From Modestobacter roseus (GTDB lineage Bacteria; Actinomycetota; Actinomycetes; Mycobacteriales; Geodermatophilaceae): DNA of 64,000 bases. The DNA lies in assembly GCF_007994135.1 (NCBI RefSeq), contig NZ_VLKF01000001.1:496001-560000 (forward strand), given 5' to 3'. Positions 45,986 to 54,844 of this stretch are shown one piece after another. Numbering within the stretch: position 1 is the first letter of the stretch; each line of letters opens with the position of its first letter. Under the pieces are notes generated by a model, which saw only the letters and a list, made by a program, of their open reading frames with translations, made no database searches and had not been told where the DNA came from. The position numbers and the translations under genes were made by a program.

Positions 45986-46996
45986 GTGGCTGGAACGACG
46001 GTTGTCACGGCCGGCAGCTCGGTCGAGACGTGGTTGGCGCACCCGGAAGGCGGCCCGCTGCTGAGGCAGCTGCTGGCCCAGGGTGGGATGGACGAGGAGC
46101 GGCTGGCACCGGTCCGTGGCTTCTCGCTCCTGCAGCTGGCGGAACTGAGCCAGGGCGCCCTCCCGCGTGAGGTCGTGGACGACCTGGTGCGCAGGGCGAA
46201 CGGCGGCTCGGTCCCCGTGGGGGATGAGGAGGTCATCGGCTGGCAGGAGCGGATCGTGCCCAGCCGCTTCGAGGGGCGGACGGTCATCGTGACCGGGGCG
46301 GCATCGGGCATCGGACGCGCGACCGCTTCACGGATCGCCCGCGAGGGCGGGCGTGTCGTCGCGGTCGATCTCTCGGGCGATGCCCTTGGTCAGTTCGCCG
46401 CCGAGCAGGGGGAGGCGGTCACCGCGGTGGTCGGTGACATCACCCAGATCGGAGACGTCGAGCGCATCGTCGCCACCGCCGGCGCCCAGATCGACGGCCT
46501 GGCCAACGTGGCCGGCGTCGCTGATGACTTCACCCCGGTGCACGAGGTCTCGGACGCCGTGTGGCAGCGGTGCTTCCGGGTCAACGTCGACGGCACTTTC
46601 CAGCTGACGCGCGCCGTCCTGCCGGCGATGCTGTCCGCCGGGCGGGGGGCCATCGTCAACGTCGCATCGGAGGCGGCTCTCCGCGGCTCTGCAGCGGGTG
46701 CCGCCTACACCGCGTCCAAGCACGCGGTCATCGGTCTCACTCGCAGCGCCGCCTTCATGTACGGGCCCCAGGGCATCCGCGTGAATGCGGTCGCGCCCGG
46801 CGGTGTGGCCACCGGGATGCGACCCACCGCTGCCTCCGAGTTCGGGCAGCAGCGCGTCGGGCCGCTCATGGCGCTCATCCCACCGGTGGCGACCGCCGAC
46901 CAGCTCGCCGCGTCGATCACGTTCCTGCTCAGCGATGACGGGGTCAACGTCAACGGTGCGGTGCTGCCCTCGGACGGCGGTTGGTCGGTGCAGTGA
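45986..46996 (+). CDS. SDR-family oxidoreductase with an extra N-terminal helical domain
   Basis: 336 residues. Residues about 95-336 are a classical SDR: TGAASGIG (103-110), acidic VAVDLS after strand 2 (NAD preference likely), catalytic Ser228, Tyr241 and Lys245 (YTASK), and the C-terminal GAVLPSDGGWSVQ. Residues 1-90 are an added helical domain (ETWLAHPEGGPLLRQLLAQG, FSLLQLAELSQGALPREVVDDLV) that looks like the helical tail of some actinobacterial GH3 glycosidases. A role in sugar or polyol oxidation would fit the surrounding genes. GTG start preceded by GAGGGGAC. Confidence 0.85.
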   Translation: MAGTTVVTAGSSVETWLAHPEGGPLLRQLLAQGGMDEERLAPVRGFSLLQLAELSQGALPREVVDDLVRRANGGSVPVGDEEVIGWQERIVPSRFEGRTVIVTGAASGIGRATASRIAREGGRVVAVDLSGDALGQFAAEQGEAVTAVVGDITQIGDVERIVATAGAQIDGLANVAGVADDFTPVHEVSDAVWQRCFRVNVDGTFQLTRAVLPAMLSAGRGAIVNVASEAALRGSAAGAAYTASKHAVIGLTRSAAFMYGPQGIRVNAVAPGGVATGMRPTAASEFGQQRVGPLMALIPPVATADQLAASITFLLSDDGVNVNGAVLPSDGGWSVQ

Positions 46997-47067
46997 GCTC
47001 AAGTGCCGTCCGGGCGGTGGCAGCACGGCTCGGGCGGCACAGCGGGCGCGGGAACGCGACCCGTTCT

Positions 47068-47850
47068 ATGCGGATTTCGGTCGCCGTACTGCCCGACCGG
47101 CATCCGGTGGTGCACTTCCTGGACGACGTGCGCGACGGCGAGGTCTCCGACGTACGGAACGGGTGAACCTACGACCATTTGACCTGGCACCGGCTGGCCG
47201 ATGCCTTCTGGCAGGGGCTTGCTGGCCATCGCCGCGACGTGCCCGGAGCGGTCCGCCTGCGGACGCTCGTCGCCTCGCTGCACTTCCGCCACCCGGTGCC
47301 CCTCGCCAAGGAGCCCATTGACTCCGACCAGTGGACCGGAGGGCGTCTCGACCTGGGCGTCGGCGTGGCACCGAAGGGCCAGGTCAGTGGTGCTCGGCGA
47401 CCCACCGCGCAGCCGCGGCGTTCGAACAGGTCGGTTCGGCGAGTGGCTCGGTCTGCTGAACCAGCTGCAGAGAGCCACTGACGTCGCTTGCTGGCGATCG
47501 GTCCTCCGCGATCGAAGTCACCAGTTGCGGCAGTGCCCACCGCCCACGGTTACCGGTCACGGCGACCGGTCCGCTGTTGCTGACCACGCGCCACGGCGCG
47601 CGGTGGCACGCGATGTGTCACCCAGAGCCCGTCGGTGGGGATCGGTCCGAGGGGGTGGCTGGCGGGTGTCCCCGACCAGAGTCGCCACGCCGCTCTCGAT
47701 GTTGCGGGGCGACAGCGTTCGGCGCCGAGGCGTCCGGTTCTGATCGGGCTCGAGACGACCCGGCGTTCGAGACGCGACTTCGCTAGTCGACACCTCCGGA
47801 CCGATGTCAGCCGTCGGATGACCGGCGTGAACGTCCACTGGCCGCCCCCT
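47068..47850 (+). pseudogene. Decayed luciferase-like monooxygenase (LLM) gene
   Basis: A start MRISVAVLPDR at 47068 leads to an in-frame TGA at 47164, where the family has Trp (expected WTYDHLTW; seen stop, then TYDHLTWHRL). The same frame continues through LRTLVASLHFRHPVPLAKEP and GGRLDLGVGV. A frameshift follows, and a second frame carries VLGDPPRSRGVRTGRFGEWLGLLNQL. Further shifts leave traces (LLTTRHGARW; GVNVHWPPP near 47825). The order of motifs is that of an F420/FMN LLM protein of about 280 residues. At least one stop and two or three frameshifts make it non-functional. Confidence 0.7.
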
Positions 47851-47859
47851 GGGTCGACG

Positions 47860-48559
47860 GCCAGTGACGACCGTGACGGAAGCGACATGCGGAGCGAGCT
47901 CCCGTCAACTGGTGGCAGAGAGCACTCCAGGCGATGCCCACGGACCGCGATCAGGCGAGCTGTCCGCTGACGACCACCTGGGCGCCCTGCTCGGCCTCAC
48001 CTCCATCCGGGTCCGCGTCCGGCGTCCTGGTCATATGCAGGACGTGCTGAGTGCGGCGACGACCCCCTTCCCCGCCTTGGAGCAGCAACTGGCCTTGAGC
48101 CTGGTGGTCCACCATCGCAGGACCTCCCCATCGACGGCCGCGTCCCAATGGACGTTGACGCAGGGGGTGGGGGTGGCTCGATCCGGGGACCTCGCTCCGC
48201 ACGGCGTCGTCGGACATCAGCCTGAGCCGGCCGGCGGTGCGTGCTCGATCCCGGGGAGGGCCCGCCGCGATCCTGCCTCGCGGGTCCGCTGGCGGACCGT
48301 GTCGGTCGCTGGAGCTGACGACGAGTTGCCCGACACCTGCCTCTCCGGTCATGTCGTGGCATCTCGTGTGACCGGCACAACACGCGACGACAACTCGTGG
48401 CAACCGGTCGCCAGTGGCTTCCGTCACTGATTGCCTACTGGCATTCGGCGGCCGGATGCCCTGACTCACGTCATGGCGCCGGCCCCCCACGAAGACCCCG
48501 GGCGGCGACTGCGATCGTCTTCAGCGCCTCAGCGCCCCCGCATCACGAAGGAGTGATCA
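47860..48559. other. Gene-poor stretch upstream of the ABC importer
   Basis: About 700 bases with several open frames but none with a recognisable domain. One plus-strand frame (about 47960-48170: DDHLGALLGLTSI, LALSLVVHHRRTS) looks protein-like and may be another gene remnant, which I cannot identify. The last ~200 bases should contain the importer promoter; CAACTCGTGGCAA is at 48391 and an inverted partial copy (ACGAGTTG) at 48321. Confidence 0.4.
48391..48403. promoter_or_regulatory. Shared motif upstream of the ABC importer operon
   Basis: CAACTCGTGGCAA, identical to 45884-45896 upstream of the SDR gene, lies 157 bases before the binding-protein start. An inverted partial copy (ACGAGTTG) is at 48321-48328. 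It may be a binding site for a common regulator. Confidence 0.35.
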
Positions 48560-50125
48560 GTGCGGACTCGTACAACCGGCTCACGGCGCACCGGGCGCCG
48601 CCTCACGGCGGCGTTCGGGGTGGCCGCCGTCCTCACCACCGCCGCCTGCGGCGGCGACTCGGACTCGTCCGGCAGTGGTGGCAGCCAGTCGGGCGACGCG
48701 TCCCTGGCGCTCGCCATCAACGCCCAGCCAGCGACCCTGGACCCGGCGCAGCTGGCAGAAGGCCAGCAGGCCTACCTCTGGACCTCCATCTACGACACCC
48801 TGCTCACCCTCGACAACGAGGGGCAGTTGCAGCCCAACGCTGCCGAGAGCTGGGAGTACTCGGCGGACGGGCGCACCCTCACCCTGAAGCTGCGGGACGG
48901 GATGACCTTCAGCTCCGGCGACCCGGTGACCGCCGAGGCGGTGCGGGCGACGCTGGAGCGCACCCGCACCACACCCGGGCAGCAGCAGGGGAAGCTCGCG
49001 GCAGTCGAGTCCGTCGAGGCCCCCGACGACAGCACCGTCGTGCTGAACCTCAGCGAGCCGGACAGCTCGCTGCTCGTCAACCTCGCCCAGGCGGCCGGCG
49101 TGATCGGTGACCCGGCGACCATCGAGAACGAGGACAGCGTGCTCGACCCGGTCGGGTCCGGCCCCTACGTCCTCGACGACGAGGCCACCGTTCCCGGCAG
49201 CACGTACGTCCTCGAGCGCCGGGACGACCACTGGAACGTCGACGCCTACCCGTTCGAGACGGTGACGGTCCGGGTGATCCAGGACCGCACAGCCGTCTTC
49301 AACGCGCTGCAGACCGGTGAGTTGAACGCCGGCACGGTCGAGGCGCCGCAGGGCGAGCAGCTGGCGAGCCAGGGCTTCGACATCGCGAAGGTCGACGCCA
49401 CCGCCGTCGGCAACCTGGTGCTCGCCGACCGGAGCGGCACCGTCCAGCCGGCATTCGCCGACCCCAGGGTTCGGCAGGCCATCAACATGGCCTTCGACCG
49501 GGAGAAGATCGTCGAGCAGTTGCTCCAGGGCAACGGTCTGGCGACGCAGCAGATCTTCAACCCGAAGGGGGAGGCGTACGTCGAGGAGCTCAACGACACG
49601 TACGAGTACGACCCCGAGGGGGCCAAGGCGCTGCTCGCCGAGGCCGGGTACGCAAACGGGTTCGAGATCACGATGCCCAGCACCATCATCTCGCAGAACT
49701 TCGAGCCGACCATCACCCAGGCGCTGGCCGACATCGGGATCCGGGTGACCTGGGAGCCCGTGCCGCCGCAGAACACGGCATCGGCGGTCGCGTCGGGGAC
49801 CTACCCGGCGGTGTTCTTCATCGACGGGCTCAACGCCGCCCCGCGCGAGCTGGCGAACAACTTCGCTCCCGACGGTTTCCTCAACCCGTTCGACAGTGAA
49901 CTGCCCGCCGAGCTCACCGAGCTGATGGACCAGATCGCGACCGAGACCGACCCGACCGCGGCCGGTGACCTGCTCCAGCAGGCGAACGAGGTGATCGTGG
50001 AGAACGCCCTGACGGCGCCGCTGTTCTACGCCGGCACCACCTGGGCCACCACCGACGGGATCGAGTACCTCGGGGACGGCTCGAACACCCTCAACACGGT
50101 GCGCGCCTTCGGCGTCTCGGCCTAG
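48560..50125 (+). CDS. Family-5 extracellular solute-binding lipoprotein of an ABC importer
   Basis: 521 residues. The signal peptide (RRTGRRLTAAFGVAAVLTTAAC) ends in a lipobox with Cys30, followed by a Ser/Gly linker. The mature protein is an SBP_bac_5 domain: PATLDPAQ, YDTLLTLDNEGQLQPNAAESWE, LKLRDGMTFSSGDPVTAEAVRATLE, DPRVRQAINMAFDREKIVEQLL and YDPEGAKALLAEAGY. Family-5 proteins bind peptides, nickel or oligosaccharides; the glycosidase genes nearby favour a beta-linked oligosaccharide. GTG start at 48560 with GAAGGAGTGA upstream. Confidence 0.9.
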   Translation: MRTRTTGSRRTGRRLTAAFGVAAVLTTAACGGDSDSSGSGGSQSGDASLALAINAQPATLDPAQLAEGQQAYLWTSIYDTLLTLDNEGQLQPNAAESWEYSADGRTLTLKLRDGMTFSSGDPVTAEAVRATLERTRTTPGQQQGKLAAVESVEAPDDSTVVLNLSEPDSSLLVNLAQAAGVIGDPATIENEDSVLDPVGSGPYVLDDEATVPGSTYVLERRDDHWNVDAYPFETVTVRVIQDRTAVFNALQTGELNAGTVEAPQGEQLASQGFDIAKVDATAVGNLVLADRSGTVQPAFADPRVRQAINMAFDREKIVEQLLQGNGLATQQIFNPKGEAYVEELNDTYEYDPEGAKALLAEAGYANGFEITMPSTIISQNFEPTITQALADIGIRVTWEPVPPQNTASAVASGTYPAVFFIDGLNAAPRELANNFAPDGFLNPFDSELPAELTELMDQIATETDPTAAGDLLQQANEVIVENALTAPLFYAGTTWATTDGIEYLGDGSNTLNTVRAFGVSA

Positions 50126-50133
50126 TCCTGCTC

Positions 50134-50168
50134 GCCCCGGGCGGCGGTCGGCGACCGCCGCCCGGGGC
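50134..50168 (+). terminator. Hairpin between binding-protein and permease genes (attenuator)
   Basis: A perfect 16-bp stem (arm GCCCCGGGCGGCGGTC) with a 3-base GGC loop. It lies 9 bases after the binding-protein stop and inside the operon. It probably stabilises the upstream message or partially terminates it, giving more binding protein than permease. Confidence 0.65.
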
Positions 50169-50201
50169 CTGTCCCCGTCCGAATCAGCGGAAAGACCACA
50201 C

Positions 50202-51143
50202 ATGACCCTCTACGTGGTGCGGCGACTGGCCACCGGCCTGGTGCTCGCCCTCCTGGTGACGCTGATCACCTTCCTGTTGCTCAGTCCCTCCTTCGACGGT
50301 GTGGTCCGCAGCATCCTGGGCAGCGCAGCCACCCCCGAGTCCGTGGCCGCGCTCAAGGAGCGGTTCGGCCTGGACCGGCCGCTCCTGGTGCAGTACGGGG
50401 ACTGGCTGGGCGGCGTGCTGCAGGGTGACTTCGGGCGGTCGTACTTCACCAGCCAGGAGGTGGCCCCGGCCGTGGCGTCGCGGCTCAGCGTGACGCTGTC
50501 GGTGGTCCTGGTGGCCCTGGCGGTCACCGTCCTGATCAGCGTCACCCTCGGGGTCCTCGCCGCTTGGCGGGGGGGCGGGGTCGACCGGGCGGCGCAGGGT
50601 GTCTCGCTCGTGGGGTACCTGATCCCGAACCTGCTGATCGCGATCGTGCTCGTGTACGTGTTCGCCATCCAGCTGGGCTGGCTGCCGGCCACGGGGTACA
50701 CCCCGCTGTCGGAGAACCCCGGTCGCTGGGCGACCTCCATCCTGATCCCGGTGATCGCGTTGGTCATCGCGGGAATCGCCAACATGGCGGCACAGGTGCG
50801 CGGGTCGATGATCGACGAGCTGCGCAAGGACTACGTCCGGACCCTTCGCACGCGTGGCATCAGCACCCGCTCGGTGGTGCTCCGGCACGCGCTGCGCAAC
50901 GCCGCGGGGCCTGCGCTGACCGTCATGTCGCTCGAGTTCATCTCGATGCTCGGGGGCGCGCTCATCATCGAGAACGTCTTCGCGCTCCCCGGGTTCGGCA
51001 GCTACGCCTTCAACTCGTCCCTGCAGGGAGACATCCCGGTCATCATGGGCATCACCTTGTTCACCGTCCTGCTGGTGGTCTGCGTCAACTTGGTCACCGA
51101 CCTGGTCAACGGCTGGCTCAACCCGAAGGCGAGGGTCCTGTGA
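50202..51143 (+). CDS. ABC importer permease (DppB/OppB type)
   Basis: A 313-residue permease with six membrane helices: an N-terminal helix RLATGLVLALLVTLITFLLL, the family extracytoplasmic loop (LKERFGLDRPLLVQYGDWLGGVLQGDFGRSYFTSQEVAP), and the coupling-helix EAA motif DYVRTLRTRGISTRSVVLRHALRNA. It forms the transport path with the permease half of the next gene. Its TGA overlaps the GTG of that gene by four bases, so translation is coupled. Confidence 0.92.
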   Translation: MTLYVVRRLATGLVLALLVTLITFLLLSPSFDGVVRSILGSAATPESVAALKERFGLDRPLLVQYGDWLGGVLQGDFGRSYFTSQEVAPAVASRLSVTLSVVLVALAVTVLISVTLGVLAAWRGGGVDRAAQGVSLVGYLIPNLLIAIVLVYVFAIQLGWLPATGYTPLSENPGRWATSILIPVIALVIAGIANMAAQVRGSMIDELRKDYVRTLRTRGISTRSVVLRHALRNAAGPALTVMSLEFISMLGGALIIENVFALPGFGSYAFNSSLQGDIPVIMGITLFTVLLVVCVNLVTDLVNGWLNPKARVL

Positions 51144-52972
51144 CCGTCAACGCGGAGACCTTCGCGACCGACGCAGGAGAGGCCGAGCAGGCCGGCCCGC
51201 CACGGCGGTCGCCGTGGCGCAAGCTGCTGCGCGACCCGCAGGCGGTCATCACCGCGACCATCCTGGTCACCTTCGTGGTGCTCGGTGTGCTGGCAGACGT
51301 GATCGCGACGCACGGCCCGAACGAGGCGTCGCTCGACGCGTACAACGCTCCCCCCGGTACGCCCGGCTTCCCCCTGGGCGGCGACCAGAGCGGCCGCGAC
51401 ATCCTGGCGAGGCTGCTGCACTCGATCAACACCAGCGTGGTCTCCGCCCTCATCGGTACGTCGGTGGCGCTCGTCATCGGCGTCACCGCGGGGCTGGTCG
51501 GCGGCTACTTCGGCCGCCGAACGCGCGGGGTCACCGAGTGGCTGTTCAGCCTGATCATGACGTTCCCGGGGCTGCTCCTGCTCATCGTGCTGCTGCCGGT
51601 GACCAAGGGCGACTTCCGGGCGACCATGTTGATCTTCGGAGTCCTACTCTCGCCGAGTGTGTACCGGATCGTCCGCAACCTGGTGCTCGGCGTGAAGAAC
51701 GAGTTGTACGTGGACGCCGCCCGGGTGTCGGGCCTGAACACCAAGCGGATCCTCGCCCGGCACGTGCTGGTGGTGGTGCGCGGGCCGATCATCATCGCCG
51801 CCGCCTTCATGGCGGGGACGTCGATCACCCTGCAGTCGGGCCTCGCGTTCCTCGGCGTGGGTTCGACGTCGGTCCCCAGCTTCGGTGCCATGGTGGCGGA
51901 GGGCTTCCGCAACCTCTACGTCGAGCCCATGCACTTCGTCTGGCCCAGCCTGGCCCTCGGGCTCATGACGGCCTCGCTGGTGCTCCTCGGCAACGCACTA
52001 CGGGACGCTCTCGAAGGGGTGCGTCGGAAGCCGGCGAAGCTCGAGACGGGAACCGATCGGGCGGGTGCTGCCACGGCGCCGGCCGACGGTGCAGCTCCCT
52101 TGCCGGTCCCGGGTGCCGACGCGGACGGCTCCTCGTCGCTACTGGTGGTCGAGGACCTCGCCATCGCCTACCCAGCACCCGACGGCAGTTTCCGCGAGGT
52201 GGTCCACGGAGTCTCCCTGCACCTGGAGGCCGGGGAGACCCTCGGTCTGGTGGGCGAGTCCGGGTCGGGCAAGACCCAGACGGCATTCGCGGCCCTGGGC
52301 GTGCTGCCGGCGGAGGCCGTCGTCACCCGCGGGTCCATCCGGCTCGAGGGGCGGGAACTGCTGGGCCTGAGCGAGCGGGAGCTGCGCGGGATCCGTGGCA
52401 GCGCCATCGCCTACGTGCCGCAGGAGCCGATGTCGAACTTGAACCCGTCGTTCACCATCGGCGCCCAGCTCGTGGAGGGTCTGCGGGCGTCGACCCAGCT
52501 CTCCCGGAGCGCGGCCCGTGAACGCGCCCTCGCACTGCTGGGGCGGGTCGGCATCCCGGACCCGCAGCGGACCTTCGACTCCTACCCGCACCAGATCTCC
52601 GGCGGGATGGCGCAGCGGGTGCTCATCGCTGGCGCAGTGGCCAGCCGGCCCAAGGTCCTGATCGCGGACGAGCCGACGACGGCCCTGGACGTCACCGTGC
52701 AGGCCGAGATCCTCGACCTGCTGCGGGAACTCCAGCAGGAGCTCGGCATGGCCGTGCTGCTGGTGACGCACAACTTCGGCGTGGTCGCCGACATCTGCGA
52801 CCGCATCGCCGTGATGCAGACGGGACGCGTGGTCGAGGCCGGCGAGACCCGCGAGGTGTTCCGCAACCCGCAGCACCCGTACACCCGGATGCTGCTCAAC
52901 TCCATCCTCGACGAGACCACCGTGCGGCAGGACGGCCCGTCGGCCGGCGTGCCGCTGACGACGGAGGCGTGA
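51140..52972 (+). CDS. Fused ABC importer permease-ATPase (DppC-DppD type)
   Basis: A 610-residue fusion. Residues about 25-295 are a DppC-type permease (LLRDPQAVITATILVTFVVLG, GGDQSGRDILARLLHS, EAA motif ELYVDAARVSGLNTKRILARHVL). After a Pro/Ala/Gly linker (about 296-333), residues 334-610 are an ABC ATPase: Walker A GESGSGKT (372-379), signature SYPHQISGGMAQRV, Walker B VLIADEPTTALD and the oligopeptide-transporter C-terminal motif NPQHPYTRMLL. The fusion fixes permease and ATPase at 1:1. The GTG at 51140 overlaps the upstream stop. Confidence 0.92.
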   Translation: MTVNAETFATDAGEAEQAGPPRRSPWRKLLRDPQAVITATILVTFVVLGVLADVIATHGPNEASLDAYNAPPGTPGFPLGGDQSGRDILARLLHSINTSVVSALIGTSVALVIGVTAGLVGGYFGRRTRGVTEWLFSLIMTFPGLLLLIVLLPVTKGDFRATMLIFGVLLSPSVYRIVRNLVLGVKNELYVDAARVSGLNTKRILARHVLVVVRGPIIIAAAFMAGTSITLQSGLAFLGVGSTSVPSFGAMVAEGFRNLYVEPMHFVWPSLALGLMTASLVLLGNALRDALEGVRRKPAKLETGTDRAGAATAPADGAAPLPVPGADADGSSSLLVVEDLAIAYPAPDGSFREVVHGVSLHLEAGETLGLVGESGSGKTQTAFAALGVLPAEAVVTRGSIRLEGRELLGLSERELRGIRGSAIAYVPQEPMSNLNPSFTIGAQLVEGLRASTQLSRSAARERALALLGRVGIPDPQRTFDSYPHQISGGMAQRVLIAGAVASRPKVLIADEPTTALDVTVQAEILDLLRELQQELGMAVLLVTHNFGVVADICDRIAVMQTGRVVEAGETREVFRNPQHPYTRMLLNSILDETTVRQDGPSAGVPLTTEA

Positions 52973-53820
52973 TGACCGCACCACTGCTCGACGTCCAGGA
53001 CCTCCGAGTCGCGTTCCCCGGACGCGGCTTCCGCAGCAAACCGATCGAGGTCTTGCACGGCGTCTCCCTCGACATCGCCGCTGGCGAGACGCTGGGTGTC
53101 GTGGGGGAGTCCGGTTCCGGCAAGACCACGATCGGCAGGGCAGTGCTCGGGCTCGTCAAGCCCAGCGGCGGGCGGATCACCTTCGACGGCCAGGACGTCA
53201 CGCACGCCGCGCCCAAGGACCGACGGGGGAGTGCGCAGGACATCCAGGTGGTGTTCCAGGACCCCTACACGTCACTCAACCCGTCGATGCAGATCGGCGA
53301 CATCCTCAGCGAGCCGTTGGTCGTGCGGGGGGCGAGCCAGCGCGATGCGCGAGCCCGGGTGCGGACGCTGCTGGATCAGGTGGGGTTGCCGGCGAACGCC
53401 GCCGAGCGGCTGCCGCGTGAGTTCAGCGGTGGTCAGCGTCAGCGTGTGGCCATCGCCCGGGCCCTGGCGCCGGAGCCCAGGCTGATCGTCTGCGACGAGC
53501 CGGTCTCGGCGCTCGACCTCAGCACGCAGGCGAAGGTCCTGGACCTGTTCATCGAGATCCAGCGCAGCACCGGAGTGGCCTACCTGTTCGTCTCGCACGA
53601 CCTCGCGGTGGTGCGGCACATCAGCCACCGGGTGAGCGTCGTCTACCGGGGAGACATCGTCGAGACCGGGTCGGCCGACGCGGTGACGTCCACGCCGGAG
53701 AACCCGTACACGCAGCGCCTGCTGCTGGCCGCGCCGGTCGCGGACCCCGCGGAGCAGGAGCGCAGGCGAGCCCAGCGACGGCAGCTGGAGGCCGCGGCGA
53801 GCGGCTCCACCGCCGCCTGA
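52972..53820 (+). CDS. ABC importer ATP-binding protein (DppF/OppF type)
   Basis: A 282-residue ATPase. It has Walker A GESGSGKTT, the Q-loop region QVVFQDPYTSLNPSMQIGD, signature LPREFSGGQRQRVAIARAL, Walker B RLIVCDEPVSALD, the H-loop LFVSHDLAVV and the C-terminal NPYTQRLLLAAPVADP. It completes the importer as the second nucleotide-binding subunit beside the ATPase half of the fused protein. The ATG at 52972 shares one base with the upstream stop codon. Confidence 0.92.
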   Translation: MTAPLLDVQDLRVAFPGRGFRSKPIEVLHGVSLDIAAGETLGVVGESGSGKTTIGRAVLGLVKPSGGRITFDGQDVTHAAPKDRRGSAQDIQVVFQDPYTSLNPSMQIGDILSEPLVVRGASQRDARARVRTLLDQVGLPANAAERLPREFSGGQRQRVAIARALAPEPRLIVCDEPVSALDLSTQAKVLDLFIEIQRSTGVAYLFVSHDLAVVRHISHRVSVVYRGDIVETGSADAVTSTPENPYTQRLLLAAPVADPAEQERRRAQRRQLEAAASGSTAA

Positions 53821-53836
53821 CGGTCGTCCGGTCCGC

Positions 53837-53879
53837 CGAGCCCGCTGACTCACGCGCTCAGGCGAGGTGGGCGGGCTCG
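53837..53879. terminator. Inverted repeat at the end of the importer operon
   Basis: CGAGCCCGC at 53837-53845 pairs with GCGGGCTCG at 53871-53879 across a 25-base loop. It lies in the gap between the convergent ATPase and Gfo/Idh/MocA genes and enters the latter's 3' end. The loop is long, so termination is likely but not certain. Confidence 0.4.
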
Positions 53880-54844
53880 CGTGGTGACATGCCGGCGGCT
53901 CGGTAGATGGCGTCGATGGTGCGCATCGTGGCGGTGGCCTGCAGGGGGCCGGTGAGCAGGCCGCCGCCGTGCACCACCGCGTCGCGGAAGGCCGCCAACT
54001 GGAAGCTGTACGTCGTCCGCGCGTCTCCCTGCTCGGTGACGGTGCCCGCCGGCGTGACCAGGGTCAGCAGTCCGTGGAAGTGCGGGTGGTACGGCATGCG
54101 GACGGTCAGCCGGCCGGCCGTCCCGGTCATCAGCAGCTCGGCAGCCCCCCTCTCCTCCGGATGCATGCTGGCCCGCACCCGGCCCGCCGCGCCGCGGCCG
54201 AACAGCAGGTCGGCGGTCATGGAGGCGTCAACGCCGCCGACCTCGTCGGCGTCGGCCCGCACCACATCAGGCACACCCAACAGGTCGAGCAGCAGGCGTA
54301 CCGGGTAGCAGCCGAGGTCCATGAGCGCTCCGCCACCGAGTGCCGCGTCCCACCGGATGTCGGTGCGGTCCGCATGCGGCACCACGAAGGTGGCCGTCGC
54401 GTCGAGGACCTCACCGAGGGACCCCGACGACACCAGGTCGGTCACCCGTGACCACATCGGGTGGTGGACCGAGTGGAACGCCTCCATCACCACCAGGTCG
54501 CTCCCCAGCGCCAGTTCGGCGATCATCTCGGCCTCGTCCGCGTTGGCGGTGAACGGCTTCTCGCAGAGCACGTGCTTGCCGGCGTCGATCGCGCGGCGGA
54601 TCCAGCGCCCGTGCATCGCCGCAGGCGTCGGGATGTAGATCGCGTCGACGTCCGGGTCGTCGACCACGGCGTCGTAGTCGGCGAGCGCGCGGGGGATGCC
54701 GTGCTGGGCCGCGTAACGGGCCGCCCGTTCGGCCGACCGGGCGGCGATGGCGGTCACCACCACGCCGTCCACCTCGGCTGCCGGCCGCAGAAGCGCGGAC
54801 TCCACGATCCGGGCCGCCCCGAGGACGCCGATGCGCACGGTCAC
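53858..54844 (-). CDS. Gfo/Idh/MocA-family oxidoreductase
   Basis: A 328-residue NAD(P)-dependent dehydrogenase. The N-terminal Rossmann domain begins RIGVLGAARIVESAL; IYIPTPAAMHGRWIRRAIDAGKHVLCEKPF holds the family catalytic Lys in EKP. The C-terminal alpha/beta domain follows (GGALMDLGCYPVRLLLDLLG, HSVHHPMWSRV). Members oxidise sugars, inositols or sugar acids. The start (GTG 54844) overlaps the stop of the upstream TetR gene by four bases, so the pair is translationally coupled. Confidence 0.9.
   Translation of the reverse strand: MTVRIGVLGAARIVESALLRPAAEVDGVVVTAIAARSAERAARYAAQHGIPRALADYDAVVDDPDVDAIYIPTPAAMHGRWIRRAIDAGKHVLCEKPFTANADEAEMIAELALGSDLVVMEAFHSVHHPMWSRVTDLVSSGSLGEVLDATATFVVPHADRTDIRWDAALGGGALMDLGCYPVRLLLDLLGVPDVVRADADEVGGVDASMTADLLFGRGAAGRVRASMHPEERGAAELLMTGTAGRLTVRMPYHPHFHGLLTLVTPAGTVTEQGDARTTYSFQLAAFRDAVVHGGGLLTGPLQATATMRTIDAIYRAAGMSPREPAHLA

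Noticed and set aside
47951-48490. A 179-codon minus-strand frame upstream of the importer
   Set aside because: No ribosome-binding site, no domain and Arg/Gly-rich composition; the reverse strand looks equally or more protein-like, so no gene is called.
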